NCBI RefSeq assembly: GCF_000813725.1
Contig: NZ_JWLD01000053.1
Span: 1 to 41,811 of the forward strand
Direction of reading: 5' to 3'
DNA: 41,811 nucleotides
Origin: Leisingera sp. ANG-Vp
GTDB taxonomy: Bacteria > Pseudomonadota > Alphaproteobacteria > Rhodobacterales > Rhodobacteraceae
Both the position numbers and the translations under genes were made by a program. The notes beneath the pieces were generated by a model, which was given only the letters and a program-made list of their open reading frames with translations, made no database searches and was not told where the DNA came from. How positions within the stretch are numbered: the stretch's first letter is position 1; each line of letters opens with the position of its first letter. This document shows, piece by piece, positions 25,706 to 33,144 of the stretch.

Positions 25706-25780
25706 TGGTGCCCGGGGGCGGAATCGAACCACCGACACGAGGATTTTCAATCCACTGCTCTACCCCTGAGCTACCCGGGC
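25706..25780 (-). tRNA. tRNA-Phe (anticodon GAA)
   Basis: A 75-base cloverleaf with encoded CCA: acceptor GCCCGGG/CCCGGGC, D arm GCTC-AGGGGTA-GAGC, anticodon arm GTGGA-TTGAAAA-TCCTC with GAA, and T arm GGTGG-TTCGATT-CCGCC. The second anticodon-stem pair is U28-U42, a mismatch. It follows yacG on the minus strand, a common alphaproteobacterial order. Confidence 0.95.
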
Positions 25781-25861
25781 ACGGGAAGGCTGTTCGCCTT
25801 GGGTGGGGGCCTTCTATGCTCTGGGCGCGGCGGTGTCCAGAGGGTTTTTCAAAGAAAATCA

Positions 25862-26065
25862 CTAATGACGGGTTTGGCGCGGATTTTCTTCCGACGCCAG
25901 CGCGCGTTCAACTTCTTCCACTGCGTTTTCAATGTCTTCCGGGTCCTGGCTCGGCACAGCATACGCACCGTTCAACCACTTCCCAAGATCGATATCGGCA
26001 CAGCGTTTGGAACAGAAAGGGCGATAGCTCTGTTGCGATTCTCCGCCGCAGATCGGGCAGCTCAT
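25862..26065 (-). CDS. yacG: DNA gyrase inhibitor YacG (zinc-binding)
   Basis: A 67-residue protein with four zinc-binding cysteines, C3 and C6 (CPIC) and C18 and C22 (CSKRC), followed by ADIDLGKWLNGAYAVP and an acidic C terminus, exactly as in YacG. In E. coli YacG binds GyrB and inhibits gyrase. The start codon overlaps the stop of the RNase E/G-like gene by ATGA, so the two are translationally coupled. It is the last protein gene of the infA-maf-RNase-yacG string. Confidence 0.93.
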   Translation of the reverse strand: MSCPICGGESQQSYRPFCSKRCADIDLGKWLNGAYAVPSQDPEDIENAVEEVERALASEENPRQTRH

Positions 26066-27084
26066 TTCAAGACCTCCCGAAGCGGGATACGGCCGCGCTT
26101 GCGCTGCAATTCGTAGTTCCCGAGATTGGTCCAGCCGGCCAGCACCGTCTCTTCGCTGTCCGCCCGGAACGCCGCCCGCAGCGCGGTTTCGAAGCCGCGG
26201 CGGTCCTTCTTCGGCATCGGCGCCAGATCCAGCACAATCTGGCCGCCCAGGCCGCGGACGCGCAAGGCGCGCGGCAGTATCTTGGCCAAGGCCATATTGG
26301 TCTTCACGCCTGCCGCCAGCGAGGTGTCGGAACCCGTATTGACGTCCACCGCCACCAGTGCCCGCGTCGGCTCGATGAACAGGAAACCGCCGCCCGGAAG
26401 CGGTTCACGGATGCCCTGCGCCACGTCGAGCGCATCCAGCACCCCCAAGCGTTCAAACCCGCCGGGTTCGCGCTCCACATCCGCAGGCTCCACCCAGTCG
26501 CGCCAGGCCAGCAGATGCGGGCCGTCGCCTTCAGCCAGAACCTCGGACTCCGTGCCCTCATCCTGCATCACCTGCGCCGCCAAGGCCGCCATGGCAGCGA
26601 CATCCTCGGCGATCTCCCCGCTGTCCGCTCCGGCGCAGGCCGACCGCAGGATCAGCCCGTAACCCGAGCCGCCCATTTCCTCATGTGCGATCTCTAGCAG
26701 GCGGTCGCGCTCATCCTCGTCGCGGATGCTGCGGGAGATATTCAGCCCCGGCGCTTCCGGCGTTACGATGGCATAGCGGCTCTTGAACAAAAGCTTCTGG
26801 GTCACCGGGATCGCCTTGCCTGGTTCGGCAAAACCGGAGACTTGCACCAGAATCATCTGCCCAGGCGCCAGCCCCTTGACCTGGCGCAGGAAGGCCGGGC
26901 CGTCAGGCGTGGTCAGGAACATGCCCCCCTGCCCTTTCACCGGCCGGTCGGCACGGGCGCGGTAGACGGTGCCGGGAGCGGGCGCGTCGCTTTCAATCAG
27001 AAAGTCCTCAAGCTTGCCATCCACCATCAAGGCGGCGGCTTCGCGGTCCTGGATGTGATCGAGAATGATGGTGCGGCCCTTCAT
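26062..27084 (-). CDS. Short ribonuclease E/G family protein
   Basis: A 340-residue RNase E/G-type endoribonuclease. It keeps the catalytic Mg-binding aspartates ([15 protein letters not shown] and [16 protein letters not shown]) and the basic C terminus ([14 protein letters not shown]). It is shorter than E. coli RNase G (489): the S1-like region is reduced, and the part after the catalytic DNase-I-like domain, including the CPxC zinc link and small domain, is missing. ATG 27084 has AGGAGG 8 bases upstream and overlaps the maf stop. Since it is next to yacG, whose CPICGG motif resembles the missing zinc link, a functional interaction is possible but untested. It acts in cytoplasmic RNA processing, with a target that cannot be read here. 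Confidence 0.88.
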   Translation of the reverse strand: MKGRTIILDHIQDREAAALMVDGKLEDFLIESDAPAPGTVYRARADRPVKGQGGMFLTTPDGPAFLRQVKGLAPGQMILVQVSGFAEPGKAIPVTQKLLFKSRYAIVTPEAPGLNISRSIRDEDERDRLLEIAHEEMGGSGYGLILRSACAGADSGEIAEDVAAMAALAAQVMQDEGTESEVLAEGDGPHLLAWRDWVEPADVEREPGGFERLGVLDALDVAQGIREPLPGGGFLFIEPTRALVAVDVNTGSDTSLAAGVKTNMALAKILPRALRVRGLGGQIVLDLAPMPKKDRRGFETALRAAFRADSEETVLAGWTNLGNYELQRKRGRIPLREVLK

Positions 27085-27662
27085 GCGGCGGCCTCCTGAT
27101 ACAGCGGCAGCCCGGCGGCGCGCAAAAGATTGGCAGTCTCGGACAGCGGCAGCCCGACGATCCCGGTGAAGGAGCCGCTGATCCAGGGGATGAACGCTCC
27201 GGCTGGGCCCTGAATAGCGTAGGCGCCGGCCTTGCCTTCCCAATCGCCCGAGGCAAGGTAGGCGTTCAGCTCTTCGTCCGAGAGGTTCTTCATCTTCACC
27301 TGGCTGACCACGTCCTTCTCCCAGACTTGTTCACCGCGGCGCACGGCAACAGCGGTGATGACCCGGTGGCGGCGCCCCGACAGCGCCAGTAGGAACTCGG
27401 CTGCTTCGCCCGCATCGCGCGGCTTGCCAAGAATGCGGCGGCCCAAAGCAACCGTGGTGTCAGCACAGAGAACAACATCTTCTGCCCCCGCGGGGATTGC
27501 CTGCGTTTTTTCCCGCGTCACCCGGGCGCAATAGGCCCGCGGCAGCTCGCCTTTCAGCGGTGTCTCGTCGATTTCCGGCGGGCGCACCGTGTCGGGATGC
27601 ACCCCAAGCTGCGCCAAAAGCTGCAGCCGCCGCGGGCTGCCCGATCCCAGAATGAATGCCAT
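27081..27662 (-). CDS. maf: Maf family nucleotide pyrophosphatase
   Basis: A 193-residue Maf/YceF protein with [15 protein letters not shown] (residues 6-20), [20 protein letters not shown], the catalytic-loop Asp in [18 protein letters not shown], and [16 protein letters not shown] near the C terminus. It hydrolyses non-canonical nucleoside triphosphates such as dTTP/UTP analogues or modified nucleotides, a house-cleaning role. It overlaps the RNase gene by ATGA and lies downstream of infA after a terminator-like hairpin, so it may have its own promoter. Confidence 0.94.
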   Translation of the reverse strand: MAFILGSGSPRRLQLLAQLGVHPDTVRPPEIDETPLKGELPRAYCARVTREKTQAIPAGAEDVVLCADTTVALGRRILGKPRDAGEAAEFLLALSGRRHRVITAVAVRRGEQVWEKDVVSQVKMKNLSDEELNAYLASGDWEGKAGAYAIQGPAGAFIPWISGSFTGIVGLPLSETANLLRAAGLPLYQEAAA

Positions 27663-27784
27663 GCCTTGGCCCTCTTACCTCTTCGCGCCCTGCATAAGGC
27701 CTCATCCGGCAATACGGAAGCAGCCCAAGGCTATTCCTCTTGCCCCAAATATCCCCGCCGCAGGGAACGGCCGCAAGGCCGCTT

Positions 27785-27817
27785 CAAAAACAAAAGCCCG
27801 GCGCGGTGCCGGGCTTT
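27785..27817 (-). terminator. Rho-independent terminator after infA
   Basis: AAAGCCCGGC (27793-27802) and GCCGGGCTTT (27808-27817) form a 10-bp stem. On the minus strand it is followed by a T-rich run (27785-27791). It lies 23 bases past the infA stop. Confidence 0.9.
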
Positions 27818-27840
27818 GTTTATTCAGTCAGACCAACAGC

Positions 27841-28059
27841 TTACTTGAAGCGGTAGTTGATCCGGCCCTTGGTCAGGTCATAAGGTGTCATTTCCACCTG
27901 GACCCGGTCGCCAGCCAGAACACGGATGCGGTTCTTGCGCATCTTGCCTGCCGTGTGTGCGATGATTTCATGGCCGTTTTCCAGCTCGACCCGAAACGTC
28001 GCATTAGGCAGGAGTTCCTTCACGACACCGGGAAATTCGAGCGTATCTTCCTTGGCCAT
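27841..28059 (-). CDS. infA: Translation initiation factor IF-1
   Basis: A 72-residue single S1/OB-fold protein ([20 protein letters not shown], then [51 protein letters not shown] in the family's fixed order). It has the standard length and ends in YRFK as alphaproteobacterial IF-1 proteins do. It binds the ribosomal A site during initiation. A terminator hairpin follows immediately, and 84 bases separate it from the nitrilase-family gene upstream. Confidence 0.97.
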   Translation of the reverse strand: MAKEDTLEFPGVVKELLPNATFRVELENGHEIIAHTAGKMRKNRIRVLAGDRVQVEMTPYDLTKGRINYRFK

Positions 28060-28143
28060 GTTGTCTCCATAGTTACGTTATCCCGGCAAACTGCGGGACG
28101 TGCGCTTAAATGGGGGCATTTTCCCAATATTTCAAGGGCTCAA

Positions 28144-29022
28144 TCAGGATAACGCGGCTTTTGTGACCGATTTTACCCGCGGCATTTGCTCCTCCCAATG
28201 AAGCCGGTTCAGCACCCCGCCATCGGCCCGAACATGGGCAATTGTGTCCAGATCCGCTTCCGCATAGGTCCAGCCCGGCTGGTTCAATTCCCCTTCGGCG
28301 AGCACGCCCGTTCCGGGGAAGCCCTTGTCAGGCGGGCCGAAAATGCCACCCATGCCAGTATTCAAGTCCACCGCTTCAGACCATTCATTGGCGCCCACGA
28401 TCGAGGCCATTGCCGTGACGCACTGGTTTTCCAGTGCCCGGCTCATGGCGCCGATGCGCACCCGCCAGTAGCCCGCCAGCGCCTCGGTGCAGGAAGGGAC
28501 GAGAATCACATCCGCCTCGGCCAGCGCCCGGCCCAGCAACGGGAACTCGCTGTCATAGCAGATCAGCACCCCGATTCTGCCCAGCGCTGTATCGAAGATC
28601 TTGAGCGGCCCGCCTCCGGTGATATCCCATTCCTCGCGCTCGAACCGGGTCATGATCTGCTTGTCCTGATGATCGCGGCCGCCAGACGGCGTATAGAATT
28701 CCGCCCGGTTCACCGGCCGTGCCAGCCCGCTGTTCACCGGAGCCGAAGCGCCCAGGATATGCACGCCGTACTCAGCAGCCAGCTTCAGGTGCAAAGCCGC
28801 GGCATCCTCCATTTTCTCAGACACCGAATGGATCGACCGCTCCAGATCGCCGGCCACCTTGGCGCCATCCAAAGTCGAAAGCTCCATCGCGCCGTATTCC
28901 GGGAACACCAGCAGGTCCGCGCCGTTGCCAGCAGCCTCGGCCACCCAGGCAGCAAGCTTGTCTTCATACTGGGCCCAGCTGTCGAGCCAATCGAGTGGAT
29001 AAGCGGCAGTGGCGATTTTCAT
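28144..29022 (-). CDS. Carbon-nitrogen hydrolase (nitrilase superfamily)
   Basis: A 292-residue hydrolase with the full Glu-Lys-Cys triad: E42 (LLVFPEYGAME), K121 (RDHQDKQIMTRFERE) and C155 (GVLICYDSEFPLLGRAL). The superfamily cleaves nitriles, amides or carbamoyl groups. The sequence is closest in style to the predicted amidase branch without a known substrate. The start has GGAGAG 8 bases upstream. It stands alone on the minus strand, upstream of infA. The lysine-rich coiled-coil gene is divergent across a 240-base gap. Confidence 0.9.
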   Translation of the reverse strand: MKIATAAYPLDWLDSWAQYEDKLAAWVAEAAGNGADLLVFPEYGAMELSTLDGAKVAGDLERSIHSVSEKMEDAAALHLKLAAEYGVHILGASAPVNSGLARPVNRAEFYTPSGGRDHQDKQIMTRFEREEWDITGGGPLKIFDTALGRIGVLICYDSEFPLLGRALAEADVILVPSCTEALAGYWRVRIGAMSRALENQCVTAMASIVGANEWSEAVDLNTGMGGIFGPPDKGFPGTGVLAEGELNQPGWTYAEADLDTIAHVRADGGVLNRLHWEEQMPRVKSVTKAALS

Positions 29023-29262
29023 GGGCTCATCTCTCCTAATCAGCTCGCAATGCAGCTTTGCCCTGCAACGCGCCCTGGCGCAAGACGGCTGCCGACCTGC
29101 GCCCGCTGCAGGGCTTCAGCCGCCTGGCCATCTCCTAGGAACGCCGCATCGCAATTTTGCAACGGAATCCCCGGCTCGCCGCGTTTCATCTTGGTAAAGA
29201 CCGGTTCTATAGCCATTCTCGAGCGCATCCACTCAATTCATTTTTCAATAAGGACCACTCCC

Positions 29263-30183
29263 TTGGCGACCAAACTTGACGACAAGAACCTGAAAGGCGT
29301 TATTGCCGACCTTCCCAAGAAAGGCTTCCGGACCAAATTCTGGCGTGAATACCGGGCCGGCGCCTGCAAGGGCAGCGGCGTGGGCAAATACATGGATCTG
29401 CTTGAGAAGATGGGCGTGCCCGCGTCCGGCGACCCGGCCAAGGCGGATCTGGACAAGATGCCGGAGATCGTCCAGGCCTTCAGTATGCTCGCCAATGCGA
29501 TGCTGAAAGCGCGCGGAAAATGCGGCAAGCTGCAGTCGCACAGCAAGGATCTGTGCCTCGCCTATGGCAAGCTGATCGAGAAACGCGAGAATGCCGCCGC
29601 CGAACTGGCCCGCAATGCGGACAAGATCAAACAGAAGCAGATGGCGCAGCAGCTGAAGGTCGAAAAAGAAAACGAAGAGACCGACAAGCATCTGGCCAAG
29701 CTCAAGAAAGAGCATGAAGCCACCCGCAAGCTGATCCTCAAGGAGATCAAGGCAGCCGAGGTGCGCGCCAGGAAGATCGAGGCTGCCTGCCTCGATATCT
29801 CCAAGGATGTGAACGCCGCCTTGGACAAGCTGGAAGCAATCCAGAAAGCCTGGAAGACCGCTTACAACAAGGAAGGCTCGGACCAGTCCAAAATCGAGGC
29901 GCAGGCCGACAAGGGCATCCGCGACCTGACCAAGTCATTCAAGATCGACGCGCACGCAAAGAACGTGAAAGGCGCCCTGCCCAAGCTGTTCAAGGAACTG
30001 GCCGAGAACTACAAGCAGTTCAAACAGGAAGATTACAACAAGAAAGAATATGTTGCTGCCGGCCGGGCAGTGACCGCGGCCAAGCGCACCTTTGACGATG
30101 CCCGGGATTCCGTGAAGCTCTACGACACCCAGCAGAAAATCGCGCTGGAAGAGCTGCAGACCGCCCGCCCCGAAGGCGTGTGA
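29263..30183 (+). CDS. Lysine-rich coiled-coil protein of unknown function
   Basis: A 306-residue soluble protein that I do not recognise. The N-terminal part (residues 1-90, KLDDKNLKGVIADLPKKGF, then GSGVGKYMDLLEKMG) is mixed. Residues about 95-190 form a long charged heptad region (QQLKVEKENEETDKHLAKLK, EATRKLILKEIKAAEVRARK) typical of a coiled coil, with a further helical C-terminal part. There is no signal peptide or membrane segment. The start is TTG 29263, chosen because AAGGA lies 8 bases upstream and the similarity-free sequence before it has no ribosome site. No ATG in frame is suitable. A strong bidirectional terminator follows 9 bases after the stop. It is a single-gene unit divergent from a nitrilase-family gene. 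Confidence 0.8.
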   Translation: MATKLDDKNLKGVIADLPKKGFRTKFWREYRAGACKGSGVGKYMDLLEKMGVPASGDPAKADLDKMPEIVQAFSMLANAMLKARGKCGKLQSHSKDLCLAYGKLIEKRENAAAELARNADKIKQKQMAQQLKVEKENEETDKHLAKLKKEHEATRKLILKEIKAAEVRARKIEAACLDISKDVNAALDKLEAIQKAWKTAYNKEGSDQSKIEAQADKGIRDLTKSFKIDAHAKNVKGALPKLFKELAENYKQFKQEDYNKKEYVAAGRAVTAAKRTFDDARDSVKLYDTQQKIALEELQTARPEGV

Positions 30184-30192
30184 CGCTCATAA

Positions 30193-30220
30193 AAACAGGC
30201 GCTCGCTTGAGCGCCTGTTT
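30193..30220. terminator. Bidirectional terminator
   Basis: AAACAGGCGCTC, loop GCTT, GAGCGCCTGTTT make a perfect 12-bp stem between the stops of the convergent coiled-coil and GNAT genes. On the minus strand the stem ends in TTTTT. It serves both transcription units. Confidence 0.93.
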
Positions 30221-30223
30221 GCC

Positions 30224-30811
30224 TTACAGATCGCGGATCCAGAATTGCAGCGGCTTCTGCGTCTCTTCAGCCTGATCCACATCTTTCCAGGAGAATTGCG
30301 CAATGGCGCCTTCCAGCGGTTCATAGCCGCGCTTGCGCCAGAACGGATCCAGCGGCGCGTAGCTGTCCGGGCGCAGCGGATGGTCCGCCGGGCGCTGCAC
30401 ACCGCAGAAGGCGGTTTTTGCAAACCCGTGCTTGCGGGCGTGGGCTTCGCGGGCATCAAAAAAGCCGTGGCCGACGCCATGGCCGCGGTATTCCGGCAGC
30501 AGCACGGACTCGGCGCAATAAAACACCTCGCCCAGGTCAACCCCGGTGTCTTTAAACGCTGCCGCAAAGTCATCGGCGTGTTCGGCCAGCGGCGCTCCTG
30601 TGGAGGCGCCAACCAGCCTGTCTCCATCAAAAGCGCCGACAACAACAGCGCGTTCGCTGTCGCGGTAGCTTTGCAGGTATTCCCGCTCATACCCTAGGTC
30701 GCCATCATAGAGATACGGCCAGGCCCGGAACACCGCGATGCGCAGGCGCGCCACATCGTCCAGCGCGGCTTCCAGCGCCGCGCCGGTCATGGCCTCAACC
30801 CGGATTGCCAT
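30224..30811 (-). CDS. GNAT family N-acetyltransferase
   Basis: A 195-residue acyltransferase of the GNAT fold. Features are the N-terminal helix region, VFRAWPYLYDGDLGYEREYLQSY, and the acetyl-CoA motif around CAESVLLPEYRGHGVGHGFFDARE (Q/RxxGxG as RGHGVG), followed by CGVQRPADHPLRPDSY. It belongs to a long subset lacking an assigned substrate. The ATG at 30811 is chosen because it overlaps the stop of the SnoaL-like gene (TAATG). It is the last gene of a four-gene minus-strand run (UPF0262, phosphatase, SnoaL, GNAT). Confidence 0.88.
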   Translation of the reverse strand: MAIRVEAMTGAALEAALDDVARLRIAVFRAWPYLYDGDLGYEREYLQSYRDSERAVVVGAFDGDRLVGASTGAPLAEHADDFAAAFKDTGVDLGEVFYCAESVLLPEYRGHGVGHGFFDAREAHARKHGFAKTAFCGVQRPADHPLRPDSYAPLDPFWRKRGYEPLEGAIAQFSWKDVDQAEETQKPLQFWIRDL

Positions 30812-31206
30812 TACTTGGAGACCTGGGCGATCCAATCCGCCAGGTTGTAATAGGTGGTCACGCGGGAAATCTTGCCGTCCTTCAGCTCAAAGAACGACCC
30901 GCCCGGCAGGCGGTAGGTCTGGCCCTTGGCGTCCGGCAGGCCTTCGTCGGTCTGCAGGTAGGTGCCGTTCACGATGAACTCGGCCGCGGCACGGGTGCCG
31001 TTCTCTGCCGAGAAAATCACCATATCGGTCAGCTCTTCCTTGTAGCAGCGGCTCATATGGGCGCAGAAATCGGCAAATTTCTCTTTGCCCACGCGGATCT
31101 GCCCCTCGTTCACGTGGTGGGCAATCTGCTCGTCCAGGCAGTCCAGCATGGCATCGGTGTCGCCTGCATTGAAGGCTGCGAAATAACGCTGAATGGTCTC
31201 GGTCAT
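30811..31206 (-). CDS. SnoaL-like / NTF2-fold protein
   Basis: A 131-residue protein with the SnoaL/ketosteroid-isomerase-like opening MTETIQRYFAAFNAGDTDAMLDCLDEQIAHHV, a central beta cone, and SFFELKDGKISRVTTYYNLADWIAQV at the end. This fold hosts isomerases, hydrolases and binding proteins; the polar residues here do not identify which. It overlaps the genes on both sides (ATGA with the phosphatase, TAATG with GNAT), so it is part of a tightly coupled group. Confidence 0.85.
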   Translation of the reverse strand: MTETIQRYFAAFNAGDTDAMLDCLDEQIAHHVNEGQIRVGKEKFADFCAHMSRCYKEELTDMVIFSAENGTRAAAEFIVNGTYLQTDEGLPDAKGQTYRLPGGSFFELKDGKISRVTTYYNLADWIAQVSK

Positions 31207-31661
31207 GATCTCTCCGTCGGTTCGCCCCAGCGCTTGATCAGGTGCTGGATGATTTGGTCACGGCTTTGCCTGTAGCTGTCTAGCTTGGCATCGCGTGTCT
31301 CGCCGAGCCCGGTAGGGTCCATAATCGGCCAATATTCGACATCGAGGTGGAAAAAACGGGTGAGTTCCAGCGCCCGGCGCTGGCTGGCGGGCGACAGGGC
31401 CACCACCAGGTCAAAGGACGACAGGTCATCGCCCCAGCGCTCCATCTCGTCAAACGAGCGCGAGCGGTGGCGCGACAGCTCCACCCCGATTTCCTGGCAG
31501 ACCGAGATCGAAAAGCCGTCGATTTCCATGTCGTTCTTGACACCGGCGGACTGCACGTAGGTGCCGGTGCCATAGAATTTTTTCATAATGCCCTCGGCCA
31601 TCGGAGAGCGGACCGAATTGTGGTCGCAACAGAACAGAACGGACTGCGGCAGCTCCTCCAC
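31203..31661 (-). CDS. Low-molecular-weight protein tyrosine phosphatase / arsenate reductase-like protein
   Basis: A 152-residue LMW-PTP-fold protein with the P-loop C12-x5-R18 (CCDHNSVRSPMAEG) and the acid loop PIMDPTGLGE. The P-loop HNSVRS is found in arsenate-reductase-like phosphatases, so arsenate reduction is a possibility, but no ars genes are nearby. The only start is GTG 31661, two codons after the in-frame UPF0262 stop. It lies in the conserved hisD-UPF0262-phosphatase-infA neighbourhood. Confidence 0.88.
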   Translation of the reverse strand: MEELPQSVLFCCDHNSVRSPMAEGIMKKFYGTGTYVQSAGVKNDMEIDGFSISVCQEIGVELSRHRSRSFDEMERWGDDLSSFDLVVALSPASQRRALELTRFFHLDVEYWPIMDPTGLGETRDAKLDSYRQSRDQIIQHLIKRWGEPTERS

Positions 31662-31664
31662 GCG

Positions 31665-32144
31665 TCAGCCCCCGAAATGCAAGACGCAGATGAGGGTGAA
31701 CAGGCGGCGGGCGGTGTCGGTGTCGACCTCGGCCTTGCCCTCCAGCCGTTCCTGCAGCACCCGGCTGCCCTCGTTGTGGATGCCGCGCCGCGCCATATCG
31801 ATGGTCTCGATCTGGCTGGGCGGCATGGTCTTCACTGCGCTGAAGTAGCTCTCGCAGATCTGATAATAGTCCTTCACCACCTGCCGGAACGGCGACAGCG
31901 ACAGATGGAACTCCGCCGCCTTCTCACCGCCTTCGGTGTTGATGTCGAAGACCAGCCGCTTGTCGCGGATCGCCAGTCCCAGATGGTACGGGCCTGCAGG
32001 CAGCTCGCGCCCGTCGCGGGACGGCAGCGTAAAGCTGTTTTCTTCGATCAGATCGTAGATCGCCACCTTGCGCTCCTGCTCGATTTCCGGCGTCGGCGGC
32101 GGCAGGTTGCGGTCGTCCAATTCAATCTGGCTGATGCGGCTCAT
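31665..32144 (-). CDS. UPF0262 family protein
   Basis: A 159-residue protein of the alphaproteobacterial UPF0262 family, recognised by the opening MSRISQIELDDRNLPPPTPEIEQERKVAIYDL and the closing VDTDTARRLFTLICVLHFGG. The length (about 160) matches. The function is unknown. ATG 32144 is used; an in-frame ATG at 32183 would add 13 poorly conserved residues. It sits upstream of, and in the same reading frame as, the phosphatase gene, with TGA CGC between the two coding stretches. Confidence 0.9.
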   Translation of the reverse strand: MSRISQIELDDRNLPPPTPEIEQERKVAIYDLIEENSFTLPSRDGRELPAGPYHLGLAIRDKRLVFDINTEGGEKAAEFHLSLSPFRQVVKDYYQICESYFSAVKTMPPSQIETIDMARRGIHNEGSRVLQERLEGKAEVDTDTARRLFTLICVLHFGG

Positions 32145-32301
32145 GGGTCTTTGTCTCTGAAATGCGCAAGGGCGTCCGGCCATGAGTATCGCACCGCTGC
32201 GCCTGGGGCAATGCAGCAGGAGGCGTCAAAGCACAGGCCGTTTGCGGCAGTGGTTGACAGGCCGCACCGGCGCCCTCAGCCTGCCTGCAGCAGGAGACGG
32301 G

Positions 32302-33063
32302 ATGATGACAGCACTTGAACAGTTTTCGCTCAAAGGCCGGCGCGCGCTGGTGACCGGGTCAACCGATGGTTTGGGTTTTGCCGCAGCCCGCCTGCTGGCG
32401 GAAGCCGGAGCCGAAGTCTGGGTCAACGGGCGCAGCCAGGACCGGGTGGAGCAAGCTCTGGCGCGGCTGCCCGGAACTGCCCGCCCGCTGGTCTTGGACG
32501 TGGCGGATGAGGAGGCCGCCCTTTCCGCCTTTGCAGGCCTTGCCGCGGCAGGCGGGCTCGATATCCTGGTCAATAACGTCGGCCAGCGCGACCGCCGCAC
32601 CCTGCCCGAGTTCAGCCGTTCCGATCTGCAATCCCTGTGGGAGGTCGATCTGGTCGCCCCCTTCCGCCTGTCGCAATTGGCTGCAGCGCAGATGGAGGCC
32701 AAGGGCAGCGGGCGGATCATCAACATCTCGTCTATTGCCGGCCTCATCGCCCAGTCCGGCGACGCCGCCTATACCACCGCCAAGGCGGGTATCAACGGCA
32801 TGACCAAGGCGCTGGCGGCCGAGCTTGGCCCCAAGGGTATCACCGTGAATGCGATTGCGCCGGGCTTCTTCAAGACCGCCCCGAACATGGCTGCGGCGGC
32901 AGACCCGGCCATTGCGGAAAAGCTGCAAAACGCAACCTGCCTCGGCCGCTGGGGCGAGCCGGAAGAACTGGCTCCCGCCATCCTCTTCCTGGCCTCGCCT
33001 GCAGCCTCTTACATCACCGGGCAAGTGCTGGCCGTTGATGGCGGCTACACCGCTCATTACTGA
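32302..33063 (+). CDS. Short-chain dehydrogenase (gluconate 5-dehydrogenase-like)
   Basis: A 253-residue SDR with [19 protein letters not shown] (residues 18-36), [10 protein letters not shown] (about 91-100), SSIAG and [34 protein letters not shown], ending in [10 protein letters not shown]. The FKT and [26 protein letters not shown] pattern is that of gluconate 5-dehydrogenase/2-deoxy-D-gluconate 3-dehydrogenase-like SDRs. ATG 32302 has AGGAG 6 bases upstream. It is the only plus-strand gene inside a long run of minus-strand genes between UPF0262 and hisD, so it is probably an insertion with its own promoter. Confidence 0.88.
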   Translation: MMTALEQFSLKGRRALVTGSTDGLGFAAARLLAEAGAEVWVNGRSQDRVEQALARLPGTARPLVLDVADEEAALSAFAGLAAAGGLDILVNNVGQRDRRTLPEFSRSDLQSLWEVDLVAPFRLSQLAAAQMEAKGSGRIINISSIAGLIAQSGDAAYTTAKAGINGMTKALAAELGPKGITVNAIAPGFFKTAPNMAAAADPAIAEKLQNATCLGRWGEPEELAPAILFLASPAASYITGQVLAVDGGYTAHY

Positions 33064-33070
33064 ACGGCCT

Positions 33071-33138
33071 GCTGCTTCTTTCTAGTCCGAAATACCCCGG
33101 GGTGAATGCGCGGCACGCGCAGAGGGGCAGCGCCCCTT
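33071..33138 (+). repeat. Intergenic palindromic element, copy A
   Basis: Starting 8 bases past the SDR stop, this element reads GCTGCTTCTTTCT, then AAATACCCCGGGGTGAA, then two short-loop stems: TGCGCG-GCA-CGCGCA (33107-33121) and AGGGGC-AGC-GCCCCT (33123-33137). Copy B at 34531-34599 has the same order on the other strand. It may serve as a terminator for the SDR gene. Confidence 0.75.
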
Positions 33139-33144
33139 TCTGCC

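Noticed and set aside
25705-26697. A 330-codon frame beginning MVPGGGIEPPTRGF.
   Set aside because: GGGIEPPTRGFS is the well-known translation artefact of an antisense tRNA gene; the rest is antisense to yacG and the RNase gene.
29040-29216. A 58-codon minus-strand frame (MAIEPVFTKMKRGEP...) 18 bases upstream of the nitrilase-family gene.
   Set aside because: No Shine-Dalgarno before the ATG, no recognisable family, and the sequence overlaps the probable promoter region of the divergent coiled-coil gene. It could still be a small gene.
28186-29262. N-terminal extension of the coiled-coil gene frame over the nitrilase-family gene.
   Set aside because: The extension is antisense to a solid gene, and the TTG at 29263 with AAGGA upstream gives a clear start.
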